64,000 nt of DNA from Incurvaria masculella (taxonomy: Eukaryota > Arthropoda > Insecta > Lepidoptera > Incurvariidae): NCBI GenBank assembly GCA_946894095.1, contig OX335642.1, forward strand, positions 23,199,021-23,263,020, given 5' to 3'. The position numbers and the translations under genes are program-made. Positions 54,201-64,000 of this stretch are shown here, piece after piece; position 1 is the first letter of the stretch; the number at the start of each line of letters is the position of its first letter. The notes beneath the pieces were generated by a model. That model saw only the letters and a list, made by a program, of their open reading frames with translations. It was not told the origin of the DNA and ran no database searches.

Positions 54201-56757
54201 AGTGAACCAACCACCAAGTTTTTCTACCCTTAACGGAGGCCTCAACGACAGACTTTCTAACTGCAAACCATTTACGTACCGCTCGAGCATTTTGTTTATT
54301 TTTCTTTGTAATAAACGTCCGCCTTTATTCTCACTAAAATTGGTCGTATTCTTTTTCCCCGTCCCTGGTAGTACTTGGCTCGGCTACCCCCTAAGGGTAC
54401 ACCTATTCTACATTTAATTTGGAGTGGTGGCGCGTGATGACGCGGACGGAGCCGCCGCAAAAGCGAGGGTTCCGGTCGAACGTCACAATTTGTAGATTCT
54501 AGGAAAATATTTTTTATGATGGATGGCAACTCAGTATAATTGTATATGTCTCTTGCTGAATAAAAGAAAAATATGTTAAAAAAGGAAATTTAAGTTGCAA
54601 CTAGTTCAGAATTATCGAACTAGTATTGTACACCAATTAGAGGTTGTGTGTGCCATGGATACCTTCTCTATGAATCATTTCATGAAAATATCATAAAGCC
54701 ATCACACATAATCAATGAATGCATGCTGGTTTGAGAAAGTTACACGAATATAGAAATATATTTGAATATATATATATATATATATATTGATAATGTTAAA
54801 CCAGGCGCAAAATCTAAGCCTACATTTAAAAAGCATGTAATCCTAATCGTTTTTCCCCGTTTGTCAAGAATATTTTAAATTGTATGTTATTATTGGTATA
54901 TTAAAAAAAAATTTTTACTGATTCAGTAACAAAATTCATATTTCATGCATATAATTTATATTTACGGATAGAAGGATATTCCTACCCGCTGGTACAATCT
55001 GCATAGCCGACGACAGTTGACACCTAACGGGACGAAGTATTAGAGGTCCTCAGGGTAACATCTCGAATCCTGAAGATTTTCACAGCATCGTGCTAAATAA
55101 GTAAGTTGATCACTTTCTATCCGTAAATATAAATAATAATATTTGCAATTTTTAAACTGTAGTAAATATAGGAATATTGTAATTAATGCAAACCCTATGT
55201 TTTTCTTAATTATTAATTTAAATCATAATTAGGTATTTAAGCTGAAATAAAAAAAAAATAACTTTCATGAAACTTATTTATATTTTATTCGCTTTTTGCA
55301 GCGAATATTTTTTTAATTCAATCATAGTTTTTGTTATTTTTGTTTGTTTTGTTTTGCTGAACTGGCCAATGCTAAAATATGACAAATCCGAGTGCAGTGT
55401 ACTGTCTATGGATGATGAATAAACAATACAATACAATACAAAGTAAATTATAGGCTATTCAAGTAGCGTTTTGGTCCTCTAAGAAAAAAATTGCGTACTG
55501 GAAATAATTCGGATTTGTGAAGATTTAAAAAGAATAAAATAAGTATATGCACCTCTTGTAGCAATTCTTCTTCATAGCTTTCTCCTAAAATATGATCCAG
55601 TTTATATTTGATCCTTTCGAACTGAAACAAACATGTCTTAAAATCACGACTGAAATCAAATAACTGTTATAATGGCTGAATCGCGCTCTCATGTAGCTAA
55701 TTGAAGTAATGAAAACGTAATATTGAAACATAAATAGATCATTACGAAAATCATTTTCGCAGGTACAAAATAAAAATTATGAAATAAGTAAAAAATACGG
55801 ACAAATACATAAATATAGCATACACTTTTTAGCTACCTCATTTTCTAAGCTCGAGCACACGTACGTCAATGTTGTCATTTTTAAGATTTTGAGAAACATG
55901 AAAATAACTCTTCCTATATCCTCGAATTTCAAAAAATCTTCCAATATATTCACTAATATCCCATATGAATGAAAAAATATTACACAGAAAGTTTTGCACA
56001 ATTCTACCAAAAGAATGCAGGAAAACTTCTCATTCACTAATTTAACCATTTCTCTTAATTTAAAATGCGTAGCATTATATGATTTAAAATGTTCTAATCG
56101 AATCATTTTTATATTATTTTTAGATCCTGTGACTCCTAAATTTGCATTAAAATATTTAATATTTCCATTTATGGCCGTGTACTGGTCTCGTATGCGACAC
56201 AGGAGCAGAATTATTCTAAAAGTAGCAATTGTGGCGTAGCTGCTCAAAAAATGCATGGAAAAGTATCCGAAAACATGTGATAATAAGCTAGGCTCTTTTA
56301 TTTGGCCTAATGAAAAATATAACCAATAACCGTAAGATACTAAAACAAAAATACATATCATTATAATAAACATGTATGTACCCTTAGTTCTATTGAAATG
56401 AACACAGAGGATATTTTCAATATCATTGCGTAGTCGCCAATAAGTTTTTCCATCGAACACATACGTGTAATGGGTGACAACGGTATAAACGATATTGAGA
56501 TAGCAATAGGTGATTGCTATAAGCTTGTCGACAGGGTCAACAGCGCCACCAAAGGATACGCTTATTAAAATTATGTGTCCGATCGTAAACAGTAAGAGCA
56601 AACTTGATGAATAAAAAATTAAAAAAACACTCTTCTTGGTAAATCCGGTTTCGTACGATCTGCAGTGCGATACGCCGACAATGTTAGATAGGACATCAAA
56701 GAAGATGTCCATGTAATCGTAAATGTGTTTCTTCTTATTTCTCTTGGCTTCTGCCAT
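51275..56757 (-). CDS. Gustatory receptor GrF, four exons, intact
   Basis: 394 residues. Exons: 56757-55837 (307 codons), 55621-55553 (FERIKYKLDHILGE...LQE), 53320-53234 (GMHFAETLRDPVRVSAGG...), 51382-51275 (MACGFITSLFLILQLRFPV..., 35 residues). Phase-0, GT..AG. Exon 1 is a little shorter than in GrA because the stretch after NANL lacks about seven residues. Hydrophobic helices and the YWRLRNDIENI and RIILLLCRIRDQ blocks are conserved with the other members. GrF is the closest intact relative of GrE and GrG. In the last exon the family TN pair is TS. Introns 2 and 3 are enlarged by a 1-kb GC-rich insert and a SINE. Confidence 0.85.
52529..52694. repeat. 116-bp tandem duplication, second unit split by a SINE
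   Basis: Unit 1 is 52529-52644; unit 2 starts at 52645 (AAGTAACGCGGTTACAATAG), is interrupted around 52694 and resumes at about 53127 (AACAAAAGTAGAGAAAAGGT). The units differ by few bases. Confidence 0.75.
52713..53122 (+). repeat. Full-length tRNA-derived SINE with A-tail (reference copy)
   Basis: Head GAGCGGCTCGTAGCCTAGTG (A-box region), GGGTTCAATACC (B-box region), a body of about 330 bp, the end GCCATCCATGTCAGGTCGC and a poly-A tail of about 14. This is the best copy in the window and defines the family seen at 1866, 8668, 19057, 29785, 32338, 44463, 45082 and 63358. It lies in GrF intron 3 in sense-opposite orientation. Confidence 0.88.
53480..54481. mobile_element. 1-kb GC-rich insertion in GrF intron 2, class unknown
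   Basis: Comparison with GrE intron 2 (about 48140-48190) shows an insertion flanked by GTCAC (53475-53479) and GTCAC (54482-54486), a probable 5-bp target duplication. It starts with a hairpin GTAGTGG/CCACTAC, has a very GC-rich centre (53930-54180), contains GTAATAAACG near 54310 and AATTTGGAGTGGTGGCGCG near 54415. The pattern (GC-rich U3-like part, AATAAA, ...CTACA then TGG) could be an LTR-retrotransposon end, but TG..CA borders are not at the insertion edges. Frames are open by composition only. Confidence 0.5.
55345..55440 (+). repeat. End fragment of the 500-bp repeat with (ATACA)n tail
   Basis: GAACTGGCCAATGCTAAAAT ... GTACTGTCTATGGATGATGA then AATAAACAATACAATACAATACA. It is the inverted counterpart of the edges at 6265 and 34028 and shows the 3' tail of the element. 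Confidence 0.6.
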
Positions 56758-59550
56758 AGTTGAAATCTTTTTATTTCTGAAGTAGTTTTATTTCTGATAA
56801 ATATTTGATAGGAGGATGTCACCACGATTGAATGGAAATATTGAATCAAGCTTTTTTAAGAATGCTTTTAAAACATTAAATCATTTGATTGTTCTGTTAG
56901 CGGTTAAAGTACCAAAAAAAAAGCATTTCTTCAAGATGTTATCGCACCAATGTGTTCTAAAATGCGTTAAAATCAGTTAACCACTTTATTTTTCGTTACT
57001 TGGAAAAGTGTTATTATGAAGCGTTATTAATCACTGGTCAATATAATACAATAATAAAATACGTTTACCAATGTCGGATATGAATGAGTAATGATGCAAT
57101 TCAATTATTGTATCAGGGTCATAAATGTAGGCGTAGAATATAAAAACATACAGAGTCAACTAACGGATGAGACCAAAATCGTTTTATACAAAATGTTATG
57201 AAATGAAAGGTTAAGAAATTTGATCGACTAAGAATTAGTGGGTCAATCCTTATTCATCATAAAAAAAGGGTTTTGTCCAGGCTTTTTACTCCCGTTCACT
57301 TAATAATCTATAAATTGTCAGGTCATCATGCCTTCTTCAAGGAAAACTGGAGAAATAATAAATATTTCACATAAAAAAATTCACATTTCATGAGTGCGAT
57401 TCCGATGTACTGATAATGATTTGAGAAATGTCTCATAGGGCCGATTTGTTCCATCTCTCTCTACCTAGCGGTAGTGGTACTTGAGTTGACGTCTCACTCT
57501 CACACTTTGTCCGTCTTGTAAGCACAAGTGCAGGCACATATAAACATCAGAGAAGTTGAAAAAGAGAAGAACTTCTATCAAGCATTAATACATGAAGAAT
57601 AAAGTAACTTATGCAACGTAAAATATTCATTTTTATTGAATGCATTACACATTCTGTCCCATAAAATGAAGCGATTTATAACACAAAATATGTGAAATCA
57701 CCATAAATCTCTCTCCGAAAGGGGTAAAGATCTAACCTTAATTATTGGATAGGACTGAGGCCTGGGATACACAGATAGAGATGAGAGATTGGCTTGAAAC
57801 CTCCGGGCTCGTACTTTCCAGAGAGAGTTTTGCACGTTCTTCTGGCCAGTAATTTTGCTGGAGGCAGCTACCCAGCACTTGCACGCATACACCACTTAAC
57901 ATTTGCGTACAACTCCTCAAGCGGTGAGGACAATGCGACCTGTGGCATGCAGTACTTCCGTCTCTCTCTCTCTCCCTCTCTCCCTCAGGTCGGGAAAAGA
58001 TGAGAAGGAACGAAAGGAAATTGTTAAATGCATTTTTTTGCATGAACTAGCGTTGGCATACTGTCAAAACCAGAATCATATCATTTTAAAGCCATGATGA
58101 ATCTTCTAGGAACATTTTTATTTTTCGATATCTCTTTTCGTTTGCGAGAGGTTTAAAATTATTTGAAAAAAGTCCTAAACTTGGCGGAAAAAAATCGACT
58201 TGTTTTTGTAGGATTTTAGGGCTTTGAACAAGGCACACTAGGTACATAACCCACCAGCGTATCTTCCTGGCATAAAGCCACTGAATTTCTACAATACCCG
58301 ATTATTTGCTAGCATTACAGCACTAGAAGCAATTGTTAAGGCTACACCGTGCGATATTTGTGCGGCGCCGTGCCGCGCTGTAGGGCTTATATATTACAAT
58401 GATATCTATATTTATAGCCTATATAATATATCTATTATAGTTCCTAACTATTATCTTGTGTACTAATGCATTATTAAGGTTATCTTATAAGATATTTAAC
58501 GTCTTGCAACACATTAAACGAAATATAGGAATACAATATTGATTTAAATATAATATTATCACCACTCATGAATACGGTGTTTATTTTGATGAACTAACAA
58601 CACAGTGCTATATTCGTAAATGTCCATATTGCTGTACATATAATACATTAAGAAATTTCTTTAAAACATTTTAATCAATATTGTCAACCGAAAATTGTGT
58701 TACTAGTAATTGAAAATTAAGGCTCAAATGAATAGATTTGAGCTTTCTAAATGAACCTTTTTTAATAAAGCTTTTAAGACATTTCATCGAATTGTTCGGT
58801 AAGCGAAAGTACGATTTAAAAGCCTTTCTTGAAGATGTGATCCCAACATTGTGTTTAAGAATGCATTCAAATCAGTTAACGTTTTTTTCAATTTACTTGG
58901 AAACGCTTTATTATGAAGGTGATTAATCGTACGTCTGTATAATACAATTTGCTATACTGTGATATACGTTTGTTGGGTATAAATAAGTAATGCCGCATTT
59001 CATATACCGTAGGAGGCTCCAGAGAACGAGAATATATGCTATGTTAACATCAACTGTCAAAATTGATTATTAAAACAGTACTAAAGACATACATGTAAGA
59101 CAAAAACCATAATAGTTTTATAGTAGCGTTTATTCGGGGACAAACATATTGCTTCCAGGTTTGAGATCTTCTGATAACTTGGAATAACGGAGTGTCAAAC
59201 AATTGAATAGTTAGTTGCTTTATATGGGTTCTACTATTACTAAACACGCATGTTCTGTATTCTGGCCAACATATGCGCGTTGATGGATTTTTTATAGAAA
59301 AGGAAGGTTTCGTAAAAGTTTGCTCGAGGCCCTAAATGCCGATATGAACACAAAAAATATATGAGCGGGGGCCGGCCGCTGGGAGATGGTAGGATTCTCA
59401 GTCCTGTGGTGTTTCCTGGTGTGTCCTGTGGTGGTCCACGAAACGTGTTTTTTTGATATTCTATATTCGTTTTCAACCACCATGTCACCTGTCAGCATAA
59501 CATAAAATTATTCGGAATGATCGAGATCGTGCGCGCGCGCATACGAAAAA
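56758..59550. other. Spacer upstream of GrF
   Basis: No gene recognised. 57698-58043 is somewhat GC-richer and holds overlapping minus-strand frames of 65 and 101 codons, with a TCTCTCTCTC run at 57961-57985; neither resembles a known protein. Remaining sequence is AT-rich. Confidence 0.4.
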
Positions 59551-60220
59551 AAACGGCCCAGTGCGAGTCGGACTCGCACACGACGGATTGCGTACAATCA
59601 TAAAATATTTAAGACAATCAAATCCCGTTTCTTGTTATACCCATACAATTTAATTTTATTTTTTTTGTATACCCATGTACTATCTATTTGTTTGTATCGC
59701 GGCAATTGAAATGCACATCTGTGAAAACGGCTACCTATAACGGTTCATGAGATACAGCCCGCTGACAGACAGGCAGGCGGACACACGGCCGGTTGGACAG
59801 ACAGGCAGGCGGACACACGGCCGGTTGGACAGACAGGCAGGCGGACACACGGCCGGTTGGACAGACAGGCAGGCGGACACACGGCCGGTTGGACAGACAG
59901 GCAGGCGGACACACGGCCGGTTGGACAGACAGGCAGGCGGACACACGGCCGGTTGGACAGACAGGCAGGCGGACACACGGCCGGTTGGACAGACAGGCAG
60001 GCGGACACACGGCCGGTTGGACAGACAGGCAGGCGGACACACGGCCGGTTGGACAGACAGGCAGGCGGACACACGGCCGGTTGGACAGATGGCAACCGGG
60101 CAGAATCATGGAGGTGAAGAAATAACATTCTTCACCTCCATGGGCAGAATATATTTAGGAATAGGTTTCGTACGGTTAGGTATAGGTTCTTTGGGTACGA
60201 AACCCTAAATATAAACATGA
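59551..60220 (+). repeat. Lepidopteran-type repeat hosting an expanded minisatellite
   Basis: Begins GGCCCAGTGCGAGTCGGACT, continues through GGTTCATGAGATACAGCCCG, then the tandem array 59763-60082, and ends TTTCGTAC...CTTTGGGTACGAAACCCTAAA. The same framework, with (GACG)n in place of the array, is seen at 49322-49440. Confidence 0.65.
59763..60082. repeat. Minisatellite, 10 x 32 bp
   Basis: Ten consecutive 32-bp units (first halves GGACAGACAGGCAGGCGG, second halves ACACACGGCCGGTT), virtually identical; only the first base of the first unit differs. Since 32 is not a multiple of three and the unit has no stop in any frame, six-frame translation gives long spurious frames on both strands. Confidence 0.95.
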
Positions 60221-60519
60221 AACCAATTATTTTCGTTGAAGAAGTTCTCCTCAAAGTGGAAATTAATCAATTTAGTTTAAGGTAATCATGAATTTTCAAT
60301 GGTTTAAAAACGATACACAATTACAAAGGAAATGTCAAAATGTTACACTGACAGTTGTATACACAGTGCCCTACCTCCAAAGCTGTGATCACTGTGTAAG
60401 ACATTCAATGACGTACACCATTTTCAGAGCCGTCAATACGAATCTGATTGTGAAGGTGCAATGCAGTATGCGGTAGCGTAAAAACATTATTGAATTATAC
60501 TATAGCTCTCCTGCTTTCT

Positions 60520-60737
60520 GCAGGCCTATTCCTGGAATTCTGTAATCATAAATCAGGAATCTTAAGCTTTTATAGCGGCTTTCAAAGCGATATTTTCGAC
60601 GGAAAACCTTGATTAGTTAAAAAACTATGCTCTGGATTATTTTCGTCAAGAAAATCGCTTTGAAAACCGATAAAAAAGCGGTTTTCGAGACTCAGGATTC
60701 TTGATTCCTGATTACGGCATTGCAGGAATAGGCCTGC
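60520..60737. repeat. 218-bp MITE with GCAGGCCTATTCCTG ends
   Basis: GCAGGCCTATTCCTGGAATT at the left and its partner CAGGAATAGGCCTGC at the right; inner arms TAATCA.AAATCAGGAATC / GATTCCTGATTACGG also pair. Same family as 18181-18359. It interrupts sequence that is continuous in the GrE-GrF spacer. Confidence 0.75.
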
Positions 60738-60887
60738 TAAGCTCTAATCATACTGTAAGAATAACAGCTTAGTTGTTCAAGTTAAAATCAATCTGCACAA
60801 TTTATTTGTGGTTTATTGTTCCCACTGTATTAAATTACCTAGGGATTATTTTTGTGTTAGATACATTAATACAATTATTTGTCATTA

Positions 60888-61330
60888 GCTACGGTACCCG
60901 GCTTCAATAGTAAAAAGTAGCCCAAAGGGCTGGTCCAAAAGCTGGTCCAGGACAATGTATCCATCTGTCTAAAGATTTACAAATTATGTAGACAAAACTT
61001 CCTCATTAATCGCCCTTTCTATTAGTTAAACTGTTTGTATGACAGCCACATCTTTGCATAAGCGGAACTAAATTCAATTTAGCCTTTCCTGCGTCCCGGG
61101 TAGTTCAATGTAAGAGTACTAAGTTTCATCAAATTCAGATAATTGGTTTAAGAGTCATGGTGGAACATACGCACATACATAAACACATAAAATATTTCTA
61201 AAAATCGTCCATTCAGTTATAGTATCATACATAAAGTCTACCAACGACGTATCTTACAAAACAAAGCAACTTACTCAATGATGTATTATTAGTATAGATA
61301 TCCAAGCATAATATCCTGAAGAACAGTGCT
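60888..61330 (+). repeat. Interspersed repeat TAGCTACGGTACC, long copy
   Basis: ATTAGCTACGGTACCCGGCT ... AAAAGTAGCCCAAAGGGCTG ... CGGAACTAAATTCAATTTAG ... ATGTATTATTAGTATAGATA. Aligns with 4500-4980 over most of its length. Confidence 0.6.
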
Positions 61331-61450
61331 TACAAAATACAAACATCATTAGATATAATAACCAATCCCAAAATGTGAAACATGAAATACTATACATGAG
61401 CGAGTCACGTATCCTAGACTCATTATTTTTCCTACAAATTACATTTATCT

Positions 61451-64000
61451 CTATGAAGTAGGCACTGTTGCGTTAACGTGTAGCGTGGAGTCGGAAAAAA
61501 GAGCCGGAAAGCGAAGCTGAATAATTAGAAAGAGGTTCGTGACGAATCCACAGGCCATCTGAAACATATAGTCCTGTTTGTTAATGGTTGCGATTATGAC
61601 TCGCTATTCACGGGAGTGTTAGGCTAACACACACAATATGAAAGTGTAACTTAGAAGGTAGAATAAACCTAAAACATTGAAAAACAATTTTGCTTGATTT
61701 CTCTTGATAGCCGAGAGAGCATAACGAACTGTTTTTTTTGCCAAAATAGAGTCGACTTCTTAAATGACAACTTGTTTTCTGGGTAAGAAAATTCAGTGGA
61801 TTCTGAGGGTAAAAGCAGTAGTTTCTGGCATGAACCTATTTATTGAGTGCATATATGAAATAATTTAACATTACCTCGACTAGCATATTATAGTTGATCG
61901 AAAACATGCCACCTGCACTAACACGCACGGGATCCCTTAGCTTTTCCGCCATTTGCATGCCCTGAAATACGTATTGCAGTTTGGCATGACATATTCAAGA
62001 AAGATTTCGAACAATGACTGATCCTTACACTATTGTTGTTTAAAGTATCCATTTTCACGCTTCATAAAGTTGCAAACAGTTTTCGAAATTGAGGAGATTT
62101 ACTCATCCATTGCCACTTACAGTCGTATCCAGAGAGAACCTGTCAAGACTTAGTACGAGATTAGCACTGGACTACTCTATACAAAAACCGGTTCAGTCCG
62201 ATCTTAATACGCGTGCTAAAGTTAGTCCGTCCACTCTAAATACGACATCTCGAATTTAATGTTTAGGTGCCTCGGAACAAAAAATAAGGAAAATACGTTA
62301 ATAAACGAACAAGAACTGCAAATAGTAATTGTTTAAAATTAAAGAGCAAAGCTGAACTCGTATCAGCAGACTCTTACTTATTCTGTGTCATCAGCAGTAG
62401 AGCTTCTACCAATTTGGATGCATTCTATATGACCCATATTAAGACAATCTCATGAAGCCATTACACACGAAAATAGAAATATTTCCATTACTAAAAAAAA
62501 ATAAAATATTTTTTATGTTTAATCATAGCAATCAACGTTCGCAAGGCAGATGAAGAGTTAAATAAATATATGTAGGTATAATCTTTAACACTGTGTTAGT
62601 AGGAGGCATTGATTACGGGAGGAGGGACTGTAGGAGAATTCCAAATTAAGGTTATACAGCAGGTGTCGAAATTAGAAGACGCCATACCCGTGAATGGTAT
62701 GTTTTGTTGTTTCAGGTCCAGCCTTACAGTATATTCGTAAATTAGTTCTTTTTACTGGGCTCTTTCTTCAATTAATTTGTCCTTTCTTCACGGTCGATTA
62801 TATATACATACATATCACATTGCTTGGAATAAGCGACGTATCGCCTTAGTAAGAAAAAGTATATTTATTTTATTCTTATTTCAAAATATTGTTTGCCATG
62901 CGTAATTATATTATAATAATAATTTACATATTCGTTACTAATTCAGTAACCATGTTTCCAATAAACGAATTGTAGTTAACTTAGGAGTATTGTAAAATAT
63001 GCATGCCAATTTATGGTTTTAGGCATTAATATATCAATCTTAATTGATATCGTGACCTTAAACGAAATTGCGAGTTTGTCGCTCTTAAGCTTTCTGTAAG
63101 TAGAAATATAAAATCACAAAATATTCCTGCATAGTAATTCTGAATTGTGTAAATAGTGCATAAAAAGACGTACCTCTCGTAGCAATTCTTCTCCAGAGTT
63201 TTCGCTTAAAATATTATCCAATTTATGTTTGCTCCTTTCGAACTGAAACAAACTCTTTTGAAAACCACGACTGAAATGAAATAACTATTCAATGACTGAA
63301 TCACGATTCCCTGTAGCTAATCAAACTCATAAAAACTAAATATATATTTTATGCGACCTGAAATGGATGGCAAAATACCACATAACTAACTACCGTTATG
63401 ATATTAGCCCAATACACCACATTCGCGAAGGAATCAAGTGCCATGCCAGGACCTTCCCTCTATGGGCACGACTAAAAATGAACTAGATGGAAAACACGGA
63501 CAATTTTTCATTGCCGCTTCGACCATCTTTTCATCCAATGCGATGGTACCAACCCAGGCGGGCTTAAATCCTACCACCTAGTAGGGGAAGGGGACCAACA
63601 GTTTTACATGGATTTCAAACCATGGAGCAGCTCGCATTCGTGACGAAATGCACTTATCGAACTCAGAAAGAGTAAGAAAGTGGTGCATGTCGGGGCGAGG
63701 AATTGAACCCAGACCGGTACGCTAATTGACTGGTACGCTAAGCCAGTTCCCACGCCACTAGGCTACGAGCCGCTATATTAAAGTATAGATCTTAAAACAT
63801 AATTACAGAAAAAAAAATTGTTAACAGATAATGGTTGAGTATTGATAGTGCCAATTCTGACAAACCAAGGACAAAACACGGATAAACACAACCATGAAAC
63901 AAACTTTTTTGATACCTCATTTTCCAAGCTCGAGCACACGTACGTCAATATTATCATCTTTAAAACTTTGAGAAATATGAATATCACTCTTGGTGCATTC
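61451..64000 (-). CDS. Gustatory receptor GrG, partial at window edge
   Basis: Visible parts: end of exon 1 from 64000 to 63916 (VFxFLKVLKMIILTYVCSSLENE-type sequence, open), exon 2 63242-63174 (FERSKHKLDNILSE...LRE), exon 3 61961-61875 (GMQMAEKLRDPVRVSAGG...) and exon 4 61558-61451 (MACGFVTNLFLIIQLRFPA..., 35 residues). All borders are phase 0 with GT..AG. The remaining 5' part lies beyond the window. Nothing visible is broken. A SINE sits in intron 1 and the tRNA-Leu-like repeat in intron 2. It groups with GrE and GrF by sequence. Confidence 0.82.
62528..62850 (+). repeat. Dispersed repeat with tRNA-Leu-like core, copy 3, decayed
   Basis: Flanks match the copy at 15990 from GCAGATGAAGAGTTAAATA through GGGACTGTAGGAGAATTCC and on to CTGGGCTCTTTCTTCAATTA. 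The core is mutated (GGTGTCGAAATTAGAAGACG and GTTTCAGGTCC), so it is not a tRNA. Lies in GrG intron 2. Confidence 0.65.
63358..63775 (-). repeat. tRNA-derived SINE, near full length, in GrG intron 1
   Basis: Reverse copy from GACCTGAAATGGATGGC to the head CCACTAGGCTACGAGCCGCT. It has a 20-bp-scale local duplication at the head (GGTACGCTAATTGACTGGTA). Otherwise collinear with 52713-53122. Confidence 0.85.

Noticed and set aside
57698..58043. Overlapping 65- and 101-codon minus-strand frames with an AATAAA downstream
   Set aside because: No family resemblance, includes a CT-repeat, and AATAAA is common in AT-rich DNA.
59763..60082. Possible CRISPR-like array
   Set aside because: Units are contiguous without spacers, and the genome is eukaryotic; it is a minisatellite.
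59735..60208. Five or six long open frames on both strands (proteins rich in RQADTRPVGQ or CPPACLSNRP)
   Set aside because: They are translations of the 10 x 32-bp minisatellite, which has no stop in any frame; not genes.

Overview
The window looks like nuclear DNA from a moth or butterfly (Lepidoptera). It is AT-rich and intron-bearing. It is crowded with tRNA-derived SINEs, short foldback DNA elements, LINE scraps and TTAGG-type repeats. Its coding content is insect-specific: one intronless Partner-of-paired/FBXL14 F-box gene and an array of insect gustatory receptor (Gr) genes. No species can be named from the sequence.

Layout. 1-10.7 kb: no credible host gene; repeats include a broken mariner transposase, SINEs, a LINE tail, short inverted-repeat elements and a repeat with a bacterial/plastid-type tRNA-Leu-like core. 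10.7-12.5 kb: the F-box/LRR gene (minus strand) in a sharply GC-rich island with its probable promoter. 13.5-14.5 kb: a 5'-truncated, frameshifted retrotransposon with a restriction-like endonuclease tail, sitting in a (TAA)n tract. 15-19.5 kb: repeats, plus a tight cluster of six TGASTCA heptamers.

19.5-64 kb: seven gustatory receptor genes in tandem, all on the minus strand, labelled here GrA to GrG from low to high coordinate; GrG runs off the window edge. Each has one long first exon (about 307-316 codons, most of the seven-helix protein) and three tiny exons (normally 69, 87 and 78 or 108 nt). All three introns are phase 0 and lie near the C-terminus, the arrangement known for the insect Gr/Or superfamily. 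The last exon carries a TNLxLxLQLRF version of the Gr TYhhhhhQF signature. GrA, GrB, GrD and GrF read as intact proteins of 391, 391, 403 and 394 residues. GrC has two single-base frameshifts. GrE has lost its native N-terminus where an intergenic repeat is fused to exon 1. GrG is intact as far as visible.

The receptors probably act as chemosensory membrane proteins, most likely of the bitter/unknown-ligand type. The array grows by unequal duplication, and its introns and spacers are littered with insertions: a 1.25-kb nested foldback, a 1-kb GC-rich insert, SINEs and a 10 x 32-bp minisatellite. Identities of repeat families are read by eye and from memory of the families; no database search was possible.
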